Positions 1 through 6,604 of a DNA stretch of 26,319 bases are shown in pieces; the stretch's first letter is position 1, and every line of letters begins with the position of its first letter. A program made the translations under genes and the position numbers. The notes under the pieces are model-generated. The model was given only the letters and a program-made list of their open reading frames with translations. It did not search any database and was not told where the DNA came from. The DNA comes from Lachnospiraceae bacterium. GTDB lineage: Bacteria; Bacillota_A; Clostridia; Lachnospirales; Lachnospiraceae. Location of the stretch: NCBI GenBank assembly GCA_021770615.1, contig JAETQR010000045.1, positions 1 to 26,319 of the forward strand. The letters run 5' to 3'.

Positions 1-630
1 GTATCTGTGAACACTCAGGATATGGATGGGATTTATTATATCAATCAGCCGGCTGAGGCACAAATTGAGAAGTATCCGGATCCTGTCTTTGAACCCTCTC
101 CGGATTACCGCCCTCTCATTGCAATCCTGTCAGCATTGGTCCTTGCCCTGGTTTTCATTCTGATTTTATGGATTAAGAAAAAGAACACCACAGTGATTTA
201 TATGGCCCAGCCGCCGACAGCCAGGGAGCCGGCCAAAAAGATGGGAACCAAATCCTGCACCTATACCGGTAAATTCAACATGTACGTGATCCAGACAGCG
301 GACGGACAGGATGTACCACCCCAGTCCTACAGACTCTTTGGCCGAAACAGTGGCAGGATAACATTAAACCAGATTTTAACCTCCTGTAAAATCAAGTTTG
401 GAAAGATAGGAGCAGATGATATTATTTTTTATCCCGGACCGGAACATTCTGTGATTATTATGGATCAGTCAGAACGGTGTACGGCTTTAAGGGGAACAGA
501 AATCCTGAAAAAGGGGGTTGGTTATCCGGTATTTTACGGTGAAAAGGTGACCATTACCTTTGAGGATGAGGCCACAGAAATGGAAATCCATTATAAAGAT
601 TTAAAGCCCAGCGAACGGGAGGGGATTTAA
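1..630 (+). CDS. Membrane protein with FHA-like cytoplasmic domain (5' partial)
   Basis: The frame is open to the left edge, so the start is probably outside the window; the first candidate start is a GTG at 7. Counting from it, residues 37-56 form one strong membrane helix followed by Lys-Lys-Lys. By the positive-inside rule this puts the N-terminal part outside and the C-terminal ~150 residues in the cytoplasm. The C-terminal part (about residues 85-200) is a beta-rich domain beginning near Y-x-G-K-F and containing a G-R-N-S-G stretch. It loosely resembles an FHA-type beta sandwich but lacks the clear GR/S-x-x-H/NG set. Such a membrane protein ahead of the sheath gene could be a von Willebrand-A or anchor-type component, but that domain, if present, lies upstream and cannot be seen. 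It belongs to the injection-system operon by position. The family is not recognised with certainty. Confidence 0.6.
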   Translation, partial: VSVNTQDMDGIYYINQPAEAQIEKYPDPVFEPSPDYRPLIAILSALVLALVFILILWIKKKNTTVIYMAQPPTAREPAKKMGTKSCTYTGKFNMYVIQTADGQDVPPQSYRLFGRNSGRITLNQILTSCKIKFGKIGADDIIFYPGPEHSVIIMDQSERCTALRGTEILKKGVGYPVFYGEKVTITFEDEATEMEIHYKDLKPSEREGI

Positions 631-756
631 ATGAGGATGAAAAAAGCAGAACACGGACTGCCTGGGATAAGAAATCCGGTTACCGGTTTACCAGGGTCCT
701 GCATACGGAAATATAAAAGAAGTACATGGTTAAATTCCCGTATCAGGGACGGATGA
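631..756 (+). CDS. Possible 41-residue small ORF after the membrane protein
   Basis: An ATG directly follows the stop of the upstream gene (TAAATG), and a purine-rich GGGAGGGG lies about 9 bases before it, so translation could be coupled. The predicted peptide is basic, has no membrane segment and resembles nothing I know. Other frames of the same stretch also read like broken protein, so this may be the remnant of a longer gene. Together with the sequence to 855 it fills the gap before the sheath gene. Low confidence. Confidence 0.2.
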   Translation: MRMKKAEHGLPGIRNPVTGLPGSCIRKYKRSTWLNSRIRDG

Positions 757-807
757 CAAGGACAACGCATATGGCGCTGGACAGATCAGGTCGTGTGCGC
801 TTTTCCT

Positions 808-830
808 TTTCTTCATAGAGAAAGAAGAAA
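808..830 (+). promoter_or_regulatory. Small inverted repeat just upstream of the sheath-gene ribosome site
   Basis: TTTCTTC at 808-814 pairs with GAAGAAA at 824-830 around a nine-base loop. It ends ten bases before the AGGAGGAG ribosome site (841-848) of the sheath gene. It could stabilise the mRNA 5' end or be chance in a purine/pyrimidine-rich stretch; no T-run follows, so it is not a terminator. Confidence 0.2.
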
Positions 831-855
831 GATATATAAAAGGAGGAGCATTCAT

Positions 856-3036
856 ATGGGAAATGCAATAAAACAGACAAACCGAACCATGCTCATGGAG
901 CAGATTAATCCGGAAAAACCGGACTTCCTTACCGTGGTCGGCGATGTCAGGGGACTGGAAAGCCTGTCGGACGACAAAATCAAAGAAATTAATGATCATC
1001 TTCTTGTACGCAGTTTCGATGAATTGTTAGAAAAGTTTAAGCCTGCAGTATATTGTTATTTTAACGCGAATAATCAAAAAATAGTTTACCAGTTGGATAA
1101 GCCCGATGGAGTACCCGAGGAAATGCTGACAGAGATTCCGTTAAACCGTCAGAATGAATTCATGGGTATGCTGATGTCCATGGTGGATACAAAGCGATCC
1201 GAGGGAACTATCAATGTGGACTTCAAATTTGAAAAGTTGACGGACATGATTTCTCCCAGAAAGGTCATGGAGGCTATCAGACAGAACCGCAAGGAGCTTC
1301 AATATACTTATGGCGAGTATGCGAAATTAGATGATGGAGATCCCAAAAAGCTGGATATTGCAGACAAATTGAATGTGATGTTCGAGGAAGCCAGTGCTAA
1401 TTACAATAATGTGATGGCGATGCTGCCTCTGGCGATTGAGGATACCAAGACCCGTCTCTTACTAGGTGATAGGGGAGATAAGAAGGATAATACGCCTCTG
1501 GCCCTGGGGGTTCTGAGTATGGGTGAGGGAGGGGAACTCCGGGTTTTAGAGGCTCCGAAGGTGGAGACAACCGCCCTGGCTACCGTAGACGATAATGTGA
1601 ACACAGGCCTCATAGAAGCGCTGAAGGATGACTATAAAGCAATCAGCGGGGAAAGCAACGGTTATGTGGAGGCATTGGTCGCAAGAACCTTCTGCCCGTT
1701 AGCTTCCACTATGGAAAGCAAAATTGACAAAGAGACAGAGGTTGCAAACTACAATTCCTACTTAGAATTCTACAAAGAATCCAAAGACGCTTTCATTAAA
1801 ACGGTAAAACCGTTAATTGAAAAGCTGTTGGGAATCTGGTGTTTCTTCGAGCAGTATCCGAAGAAGGTTAAGGGAATGAAACCTTCCATGTTAATAACCA
1901 ATGTATCCAATGACATGCTGGCAAAATCCAGTAATATCTCCCGATTAATTACATACTTAAACACTACCAATGCCAAAAACGATTTTACAAACACGGTTTG
2001 GTATTCGATTGTCCCGGACGTGTCCCTGGACCAGTACAGCAAGATGAAGCTGACCAGAGAGCGTTTCCGGGGAAATGCCAAAGTAGAAAAGACCGATGTC
2101 AACAGCGTAGAATCATTAATGCGGATTTTGGATGTATTTAAGGAGTTCAGCGTACAGTGCTTTTTTAGCTATGAGGCTGACGACAGCACCACTTTTAATG
2201 CCCTGGCCACAGAAGGAATTGAGAAATATGAGGACCGCTGTGCTTCCTTGATGGGGAAACCCTTCAGTGAGTTTGCAATTCCCTGTGTACCAAACTTTAC
2301 CATTATCCCCAAAGACAAATCTGGCGTGATTTTAGACAGCCGCATGGTCTTAAACAATGACGATACCGTGGAGCTGTCCAAGGAAAAGGAAGACGTCATG
2401 AAGATCTGGATTGATGGGGTCTATGTGGGAGCGGCTTACGTGGCAGCCGGTATCGTGGCTGCTTACCAGTGTCCGGAATATTTAAAGGACAAGTTTACAA
2501 AGGCCAGGGTTGACCCAGAGCTTCCGGGAGTGCGGTTTGATATAGAGGCTGACGACCACAGTCTGGTTGCCTGCACTACGATGGCGAAGGAAATCACCGG
2601 ATTCACTAATTCCATTAAAAATGATATTAACCGCAAAAACTTCGGCTTCGTATTTAGTTCCGAAAATGCTGCCTATAAAGGAAATGACATCACGAATATC
2701 ATGGTTTATAAGGCCAGAAATTTAATGTCAGATGGTAATATGTTCGAGCCGATTTACAAGACTCAGGTGACTACCTACATAGAACGGGTGATGCGCCATG
2801 GGACGGGGGATTTCAAGGAAGACTCCATTGTGCAGTTTTTCAGTAACAATCCAAACAGCCAAAAGAGTCAGTGGTTGTCAAAGAAGGAGTATTTAAACGG
2901 TGTTCTTGGAAAAGGCGATGATATTGATTATATCATCAATGAGGAGAACGGCTACTGCACGCTGAACATTACCTTTAATGGCAATATAAAGAATTTAGAG
3001 GTTGAAATCAACCGCTTATCAGCCAATAAGGCGTAA
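856..3036 (+). CDS. Contractile sheath protein, probable TssB-TssC fusion
   Basis: Predicted 726-residue soluble protein. The ATG at 856 is preferred over an upstream frame-open start at 793 because an AGGAGGAG ribosome site ends 7 bases before it. Residues ~1-200 resemble TssB/VipA: an F-D-E-L-L-E-K-F-K-P segment, then F-K-F-E-K-L-x-D-M-I-S-P and a charged helical linker. Residues ~245-726 resemble TssC/VipB: helical region, a central F-A-I-P-C-V-P-N-F stretch, and a C-terminal beta segment ending the protein. The length is close to TssB (~170) plus TssC (~490). In T6SS these two proteins interlock to build the sheath whose contraction drives the tube out. Two Hcp-like tube genes follow at once, which supports a sheath role. 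The fused arrangement is an inference from pattern and length; a phage-like sheath is the alternative. Confidence 0.7.
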   Translation: MGNAIKQTNRTMLMEQINPEKPDFLTVVGDVRGLESLSDDKIKEINDHLLVRSFDELLEKFKPAVYCYFNANNQKIVYQLDKPDGVPEEMLTEIPLNRQNEFMGMLMSMVDTKRSEGTINVDFKFEKLTDMISPRKVMEAIRQNRKELQYTYGEYAKLDDGDPKKLDIADKLNVMFEEASANYNNVMAMLPLAIEDTKTRLLLGDRGDKKDNTPLALGVLSMGEGGELRVLEAPKVETTALATVDDNVNTGLIEALKDDYKAISGESNGYVEALVARTFCPLASTMESKIDKETEVANYNSYLEFYKESKDAFIKTVKPLIEKLLGIWCFFEQYPKKVKGMKPSMLITNVSNDMLAKSSNISRLITYLNTTNAKNDFTNTVWYSIVPDVSLDQYSKMKLTRERFRGNAKVEKTDVNSVESLMRILDVFKEFSVQCFFSYEADDSTTFNALATEGIEKYEDRCASLMGKPFSEFAIPCVPNFTIIPKDKSGVILDSRMVLNNDDTVELSKEKEDVMKIWIDGVYVGAAYVAAGIVAAYQCPEYLKDKFTKARVDPELPGVRFDIEADDHSLVACTTMAKEITGFTNSIKNDINRKNFGFVFSSENAAYKGNDITNIMVYKARNLMSDGNMFEPIYKTQVTTYIERVMRHGTGDFKEDSIVQFFSNNPNSQKSQWLSKKEYLNGVLGKGDDIDYIINEENGYCTLNITFNGNIKNLEVEINRLSANKA

Positions 3037-3056
3037 TGCCTTTGGGGCGGAAGGGT

Positions 3057-3076
3057 ATGCCAGAAACTTCTGCCAT
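3057..3076 (+). other. Imperfect palindrome between sheath and first tube gene
   Basis: ATG-C-CAGAA-AC-TTCTG-C-CAT forms an inverted repeat with one C/C mismatch, centred between the sheath stop and the tube-gene start. It could be a processing or operator-like site in a stretch where transcript levels should differ (sheath versus tube). No T-run follows, so it is not an intrinsic terminator. Weak evidence. Confidence 0.2.
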
Positions 3077-3116
3077 TATAAAAACCTATTATTAATGAAG
3101 AAGAGGAGGAAAAAGC

Positions 3117-3548
3117 ATGGGATTTCGTATGAAAATTACCGGAGGACCAGAGGAGATCGTATTTGATGAGAGAAGTATTACTAAAGTGGATTTTAATTCC
3201 GCATCTTCTGCAGACTCCAATGCCAGAGCAACTGATTTTGGCCTGACTGTAAAGGTTTGGGGTAAAATGCTCTATAAGCTGGGAGGAGAAGGAAATGATC
3301 CGACGCTAGGTCTAGCAAAATGGTCTCAGGTTCCGTCAGAGAAGGCAGACTGCTACCGTAACGCTGAGATTACGGTTGTATCAGCCAGCCAGGTGGTACG
3401 CCAGTTCACACTTCCTAATGCCTTCGTAATGGAATACAGTGAAGAAGTGGATGATGAGAGCGGTGTGGGAACTTTCTACCTTCACATGAAACAGAAGAAG
3501 GATGAGAACGCGGCAACCAGGATTGAAGGCGGCTTCGGCGGCGAGTAA
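3117..3548 (+). CDS. Hcp-like inner tube protein 1
   Basis: Predicted 143-residue soluble, beta-rich protein with no signal or membrane segment; ribosome site GAGGAGG lies upstream of the ATG. The length and beta-barrel pattern fit Hcp/phage tail-tube proteins (~140-170 residues), which stack as hexameric rings inside the sheath. Shared landmarks with the next gene are S-N-A-R-x-x-D, a central L-A-x-W-S, E-K-A-D-C-Y-R, P-N-A-F, G-x-G-T-F and a Q-K-K-D near the C-terminus. Its position directly after the sheath gene is the usual order in contractile systems. Databases sometimes give such proteins misleading names; the tube role is inferred from size, fold pattern, duplication and context rather than from high identity to classical Hcp. 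Confidence 0.65.
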   Translation: MGFRMKITGGPEEIVFDERSITKVDFNSASSADSNARATDFGLTVKVWGKMLYKLGGEGNDPTLGLAKWSQVPSEKADCYRNAEITVVSASQVVRQFTLPNAFVMEYSEEVDDESGVGTFYLHMKQKKDENAATRIEGGFGGE

Positions 3549-3576
3549 ACCAGAATTGAACAGGAGGAAATAAGGC

Positions 3577-4005
3577 ATGTCATACAGAGTAACAGTAGAA
3601 GGATTAGAACGTTTTGAGATTGCAAAGGAATGTGTGCGCAGCGTAAAGTTCACTACAGATATCCCTCTGGATTCCAATGCCAGAACCAAAGATGTAGGAA
3701 GCACGCTGACCATTACAGGAAGAATCTTAACCGCAGTGGATGGTGATCCCTTTGACAGCACCAGAAAGCTTGCTTTATGGTCCGCAGTTGCGGCAGAAAA
3801 AGCCGACTGCTACCGCAAAGTAACCATTGAGCATGTAGCAGCTGGGATCATGGAGAGGAAATACTACTTCCCCAATGCCTTTATCATTGATTATAAAGAA
3901 GATTACGGCGATACGGAGGGTACAGGAACCTTTACGCTGGTAATTAAGCAGAAGAAAGATAAAATAGCCAATATAACAGTGGAAGGCGGATATCCGGCCG
4001 CATAA
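3577..4005 (+). CDS. Hcp-like inner tube protein 2 (paralogue)
   Basis: Predicted 142 residues, with ribosome site CAGGAGGAA before the ATG and only 28 bases after the first tube gene. It aligns end to end with that gene: S-N-A-R-T-K-D, L-A-L-W-S, E-K-A-D-C-Y-R, F-P-N-A-F, G-T-G-T-F and I-K-Q-K-K-D. The N-terminal third differs most, so the pair looks like an old duplication rather than a fresh repeat. Contractile systems with more than one tube protein may use one as the bulk tube and another as an initiator, cap or cargo-bearing ring; which does what here cannot be told. A strong hairpin follows the stop codon. Confidence 0.62.
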   Translation: MSYRVTVEGLERFEIAKECVRSVKFTTDIPLDSNARTKDVGSTLTITGRILTAVDGDPFDSTRKLALWSAVAAEKADCYRKVTIEHVAAGIMERKYYFPNAFIIDYKEDYGDTEGTGTFTLVIKQKKDKIANITVEGGYPAA

Positions 4006-4013
4006 GAGACAAT

Positions 4014-4043
4014 GGGGGCGAGTCCGTGACAGGACACGCTCCC
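4014..4043 (+). terminator. Strong hairpin after the tube genes (attenuator or mRNA stabiliser)
   Basis: GGGGGCG-A-GTCC (4014-4025) pairs with GGAC-A-CGCTCCC (4032-4043) around a GTGACA loop: seven pairs (one G-T), an A/A mismatch, then four more. Only a weak T-containing stretch follows (AGGTTTGATT), so it is not a complete intrinsic terminator. It may protect the 3' end of an abundant tube mRNA, or partially attenuate read-through into the regulatory genes. Confidence 0.5.
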
Positions 4044-4072
4044 AGGTTTGATTAGAGGAGAAGGAGGCAGGG

Positions 4073-4516
4073 ATGGAGCCAGACTATTATAGAATATTAG
4101 GTGCAAGGGAAGATGCCACAGAAGAAGAGATAAAGAAAAGTTATTGGAAAATAGCTAAAAAGTATCATCCGGATTCAAATCCCGGGGATAAAGACGCAGA
4201 AAAGAGATTTAAAGAGGCTGCGGAAGCCTATGCAGTTTTAGGAGATGCAGAAAAGCGGAAGGCCTATGACAAGGTACGTTTACAGGACCATACAGCAGGA
4301 CCAGAACAAAAGAGGCCAGATAGGAATAAAAAGACTTCCCAGACAACCGCCAGCTTCGATTTTAACAGTATGTCTTCAAACTTTGAACAGTACTTTGGCT
4401 TCCGGCCGGGAACCAGCCAGGTGGACGAGGACAAACTGAATACAAATAAGAAAACGAAAACAAATCCGATTGATATGACGGAGATGTTTGAACGATATAT
4501 GGGGATTGAGAAATAA
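4073..4516 (+). CDS. J-domain (DnaJ-like) co-chaperone
   Basis: Predicted 147 residues; GAGAAGGAGG precedes the ATG. Residues 3-66 are a textbook J domain: D-Y-Y-R-I-L-G, a basic helix II, the H-P-D motif at 32-34, then K-R-F-K-E and A-Y-x-V-L-G-D. J domains stimulate ATP hydrolysis by Hsp70 partners. There is no G/F-rich, zinc-finger or CTD region, so this is a minimal class III protein. The C-terminal tail has two copies of a short motif, M-x-x-x-F-E-x-Y-x-G-hydrophobic, at residues 100-110 and 135-145, probably a docking peptide. The natural partner is the Hsp70-like ATPase at 11736-14354 in the same operon. A role in sheath or tube assembly or recycling is inference. Confidence 0.9.
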   Translation: MEPDYYRILGAREDATEEEIKKSYWKIAKKYHPDSNPGDKDAEKRFKEAAEAYAVLGDAEKRKAYDKVRLQDHTAGPEQKRPDRNKKTSQTTASFDFNSMSSNFEQYFGFRPGTSQVDEDKLNTNKKTKTNPIDMTEMFERYMGIEK

Positions 4517-4535
4517 ATGAGAAAGGAAAACGGGG

Positions 4536-5090
4536 ATGAAAAAAAGAATACTGGATCTTATAATCGTCTGTCTCTGTCTGGCAGTCATAGGAATTGTACT
4601 TGTGTATCCGGAAGAGATTATGTGGCGGGGACCCATTCTGATTTCAGCCGGCATTTTAACGGTCCTGTTTCTGGTATTGACAGTCAGAGATAAGGGGGAC
4701 AGACAGGAGGACACGGAACAGATGGAGCGAAACCAGCTGGAAGAAACAGGGCTGATTACAGAAATTGTGCTGTTGAATGAGGAGGATAAACCGCTGATGA
4801 CCTGGGATCTTTATGGAAAAACAGCCATGGTTATTGGACGGGATGTAAAAGAGAACCAGGTGGATATAGATTTAGGAAAAAGCGCCTATGCCAGTATGGT
4901 GGATATCGAGCATGCAGTGCTGAATTACTCCACTGGAAGCTGGTACGTGGAGGATTTGGGAAGCGCCAATGGACTCAGTGTAAAGAAGGCCAGCGATGGC
5001 AGGGTATATAAGCTTTCGAAGGATACGCCATGCCGCCTGGAGCGCGAAGACTGCCTGTATATTGGGCTTAACCACTTGCTCCTAAAATAA
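4536..5090 (+). CDS. Membrane-anchored FHA-domain protein
   Basis: Predicted 184 residues. Two membrane helices (about 5-24 and 32-50) form an N-terminal hairpin, followed by an acidic linker and a cytoplasmic FHA domain (about 75-184). The FHA landmarks are G-R-D at 101-103, H126, W136 and the G-S-A-N-G-L turn at 142-147. FHA domains bind phosphothreonine peptides. The usual Ser three residues before the conserved His is an Asp here (D123), so binding may be altered. In T6SS with post-translational control, an FHA protein is the phosphorylation-dependent trigger (Fha1 with PpkA/PppA); the nearby PP2C gene supports a similar circuit. It sits 19 bases after the J-domain gene and is clearly in the same operon. 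Confidence 0.82.
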   Translation: MKKRILDLIIVCLCLAVIGIVLVYPEEIMWRGPILISAGILTVLFLVLTVRDKGDRQEDTEQMERNQLEETGLITEIVLLNEEDKPLMTWDLYGKTAMVIGRDVKENQVDIDLGKSAYASMVDIEHAVLNYSTGSWYVEDLGSANGLSVKKASDGRVYKLSKDTPCRLEREDCLYIGLNHLLLK

Positions 5091-5160
5091 ACGGGGTATT
5101 CAAAAATGCAATAACCGGCCTGGCCGGATACATAGACAAAAAGCAAAGGAGCGAGACATT

Positions 5161-5694
5161 ATGAACAGCAATCTGATCCGGTGCCAGAATGGGCATCTGT
5201 TTTCATCCAGAAGATATGGGACCGTTTGTCCTTATTGTAATATTGAAACCGCAACAAAGGAAAAGAAGGAGACCGGTGGGAAAAGTGGGGAAGATCTGGA
5301 AAAATTACTATTTGCCCAGGATGCATCCCCAGTATGCGGCTGGCTTGTTTGTATTTCCGGTCCCAGGCAGGGAAAGGACTACAAAATCAAATCAGGGAAA
5401 AATTTCATTGGCCGGGCCGATGACATGGATATCCAGGTGTTAGGGGATAACCAGATTTCCAGAAGGAATCATGGCGTCATTGTCTTTGACCCCAAGAAGA
5501 AGGAAACCGTACTCCTGCCTGGGGACAGCAATGGGCTGGTGTACCATAATGAGGCCGCTGTTTACACTCCTACCGTTTTAAATTCTTATGATGTGATTGA
5601 AATGGGTGAGAGCAAATTTGTGTTCATTCCGTTTTGCGGGGAGAATTTTATGTGGCAGGATAAAGGGAACAAGAATCCTGAGACAGAGAGCTGA
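5161..5694 (+). CDS. Zinc-ribbon plus FHA-domain protein
   Basis: Predicted 177 residues, soluble; AAAGGAGCGAG precedes the ATG. The N-terminus carries a small metal-binding ribbon: C8-x3-H12 and C23-P-Y-C26. A linker leads to an FHA domain at about 58-158, with G-R at 84-85, I-S-R-R-N-H at 99-104, the S-N-G turn at 123-125, and a final beta strand. Unlike its membrane-bound neighbour, this FHA keeps the phosphothreonine-contacting Ser-Arg pair. It is therefore the better candidate for a phosphorylation-dependent adaptor, perhaps bridging a phosphorylated component to the machine. The stop lies 13 bases before the PP2C start. The kinase that would feed the pathway is not in the window. Confidence 0.82.
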   Translation: MNSNLIRCQNGHLFSSRRYGTVCPYCNIETATKEKKETGGKSGEDLEKLLFAQDASPVCGWLVCISGPRQGKDYKIKSGKNFIGRADDMDIQVLGDNQISRRNHGVIVFDPKKKETVLLPGDSNGLVYHNEAAVYTPTVLNSYDVIEMGESKFVFIPFCGENFMWQDKGNKNPETES

Positions 5695-5707
5695 CAGGAG
5701 GGGAGCC

Positions 5708-6553
5708 ATGACAATTCCTGAAGTGATTATTTTATGTTTATCCCTTTTTGGCGCCGCACTTCTAATCGGACGAGTGCGGCTAAGTGTTTATTCAATGAAG
5801 AAAAAGCGGAAGCGTCTGGAATTTTGTGAGACTGGAGCCTCTAAGACCATTGGAGACCGGGAGGTTCAGGAAGATGAATACGGCATCGCAGAAACCGAGG
5901 AAGGGATCATGGCTGTTTTAGCTGATGGAATTGGGAAGCATTACGGAGGAAAAATAGCCAGCCGTACCGCGGTAGAGGTATTTCTGGATATATTTGAGGA
6001 CAAAAACGCTTTTTATAATCCCCAGCATTCCTTCCGGAAAGCCTTTCAGGGAGCCAACCGGGAGATCCTAAAACAACTGGAGGAAAACCAAGGTAGTGCC
6101 TCTGTTGGCGCGGTTATGATAATGGAACGGAAACTTTATTATGCAGTAGTGGGAAATGTCAAAATCGCCGTATACCGGAACCATGAACTGGTACCGGTTA
6201 GCTCCGGTCATACCATCGGTGTACTGGCAAGGCAGAAGTATGAAGAGGGAAAGCTGACAAGGGAGAAGGCCATCAGCCTGCTTAATCACCACAGGCTTTA
6301 TAACTTTGTGGGTCAGGATGGATTTCAGGATGTGGAGTTTTTTGACACGCCTATCGCGCTCTATGGAGGGGAGTATGTGCTTTTGATGAGCGATGGCTTG
6401 TATGAAACTGCCCGCTGGAAGGACATGGAGAATTGTCTGGAAGGGGAAGGAAGCTGCCAGGACAAGGCATATCAGCTGATAGAGCTGGTGAATCAGAGTG
6501 AGGAAGAAGAGAAAGATAACGGATCAGTTGTAGTGATAAAGGTTAACCAATAG
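5708..6553 (+). CDS. Membrane-anchored PP2C-family Ser/Thr phosphatase
   Basis: The ATG at 5708 follows AGGAGGGGAGCC and gives 281 residues; the frame is open further upstream, but that part overlaps the FHA gene. Residues 4-22 form a membrane anchor, followed by a basic stretch. The phosphatase domain (about 40-280) keeps the metal-binding set: Q-E-D at 54-56, A-D-G at 72-74 with H-Y-G-G, M-S-D-G-L at 227-231, and D-N-G-S at 270-273 before the last strand. PP2C enzymes remove phosphate from Ser/Thr using two metal ions. Next to two FHA genes it should act as the off switch of a threonine-phosphorylation pathway, like PppA in some T6SS. The parallel is inferred from domains and context, not from sequence identity. 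Confidence 0.85.
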   Translation: MTIPEVIILCLSLFGAALLIGRVRLSVYSMKKKRKRLEFCETGASKTIGDREVQEDEYGIAETEEGIMAVLADGIGKHYGGKIASRTAVEVFLDIFEDKNAFYNPQHSFRKAFQGANREILKQLEENQGSASVGAVMIMERKLYYAVVGNVKIAVYRNHELVPVSSGHTIGVLARQKYEEGKLTREKAISLLNHHRLYNFVGQDGFQDVEFFDTPIALYGGEYVLLMSDGLYETARWKDMENCLEGEGSCQDKAYQLIELVNQSEEEEKDNGSVVVIKVNQ

Positions 6554-6604
6554 TGGTTATAAAATTACGGAAGACAGGAAGTGGACGCAGGAGGAAACTA
6601 CAGG

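Noticed and set aside
730..999. Minus-strand frame of 89 codons over the sheath-gene start
   Set aside because: It lies opposite the clear ribosome site and the first part of the sheath gene, with no ribosome site and no protein-like pattern.
5115..5127. CCGGCC-T-GGCCGG palindrome before the zinc-ribbon FHA gene
   Set aside because: One-base loop and short arms; no T-run, no link to a promoter, so not called as a regulatory site.
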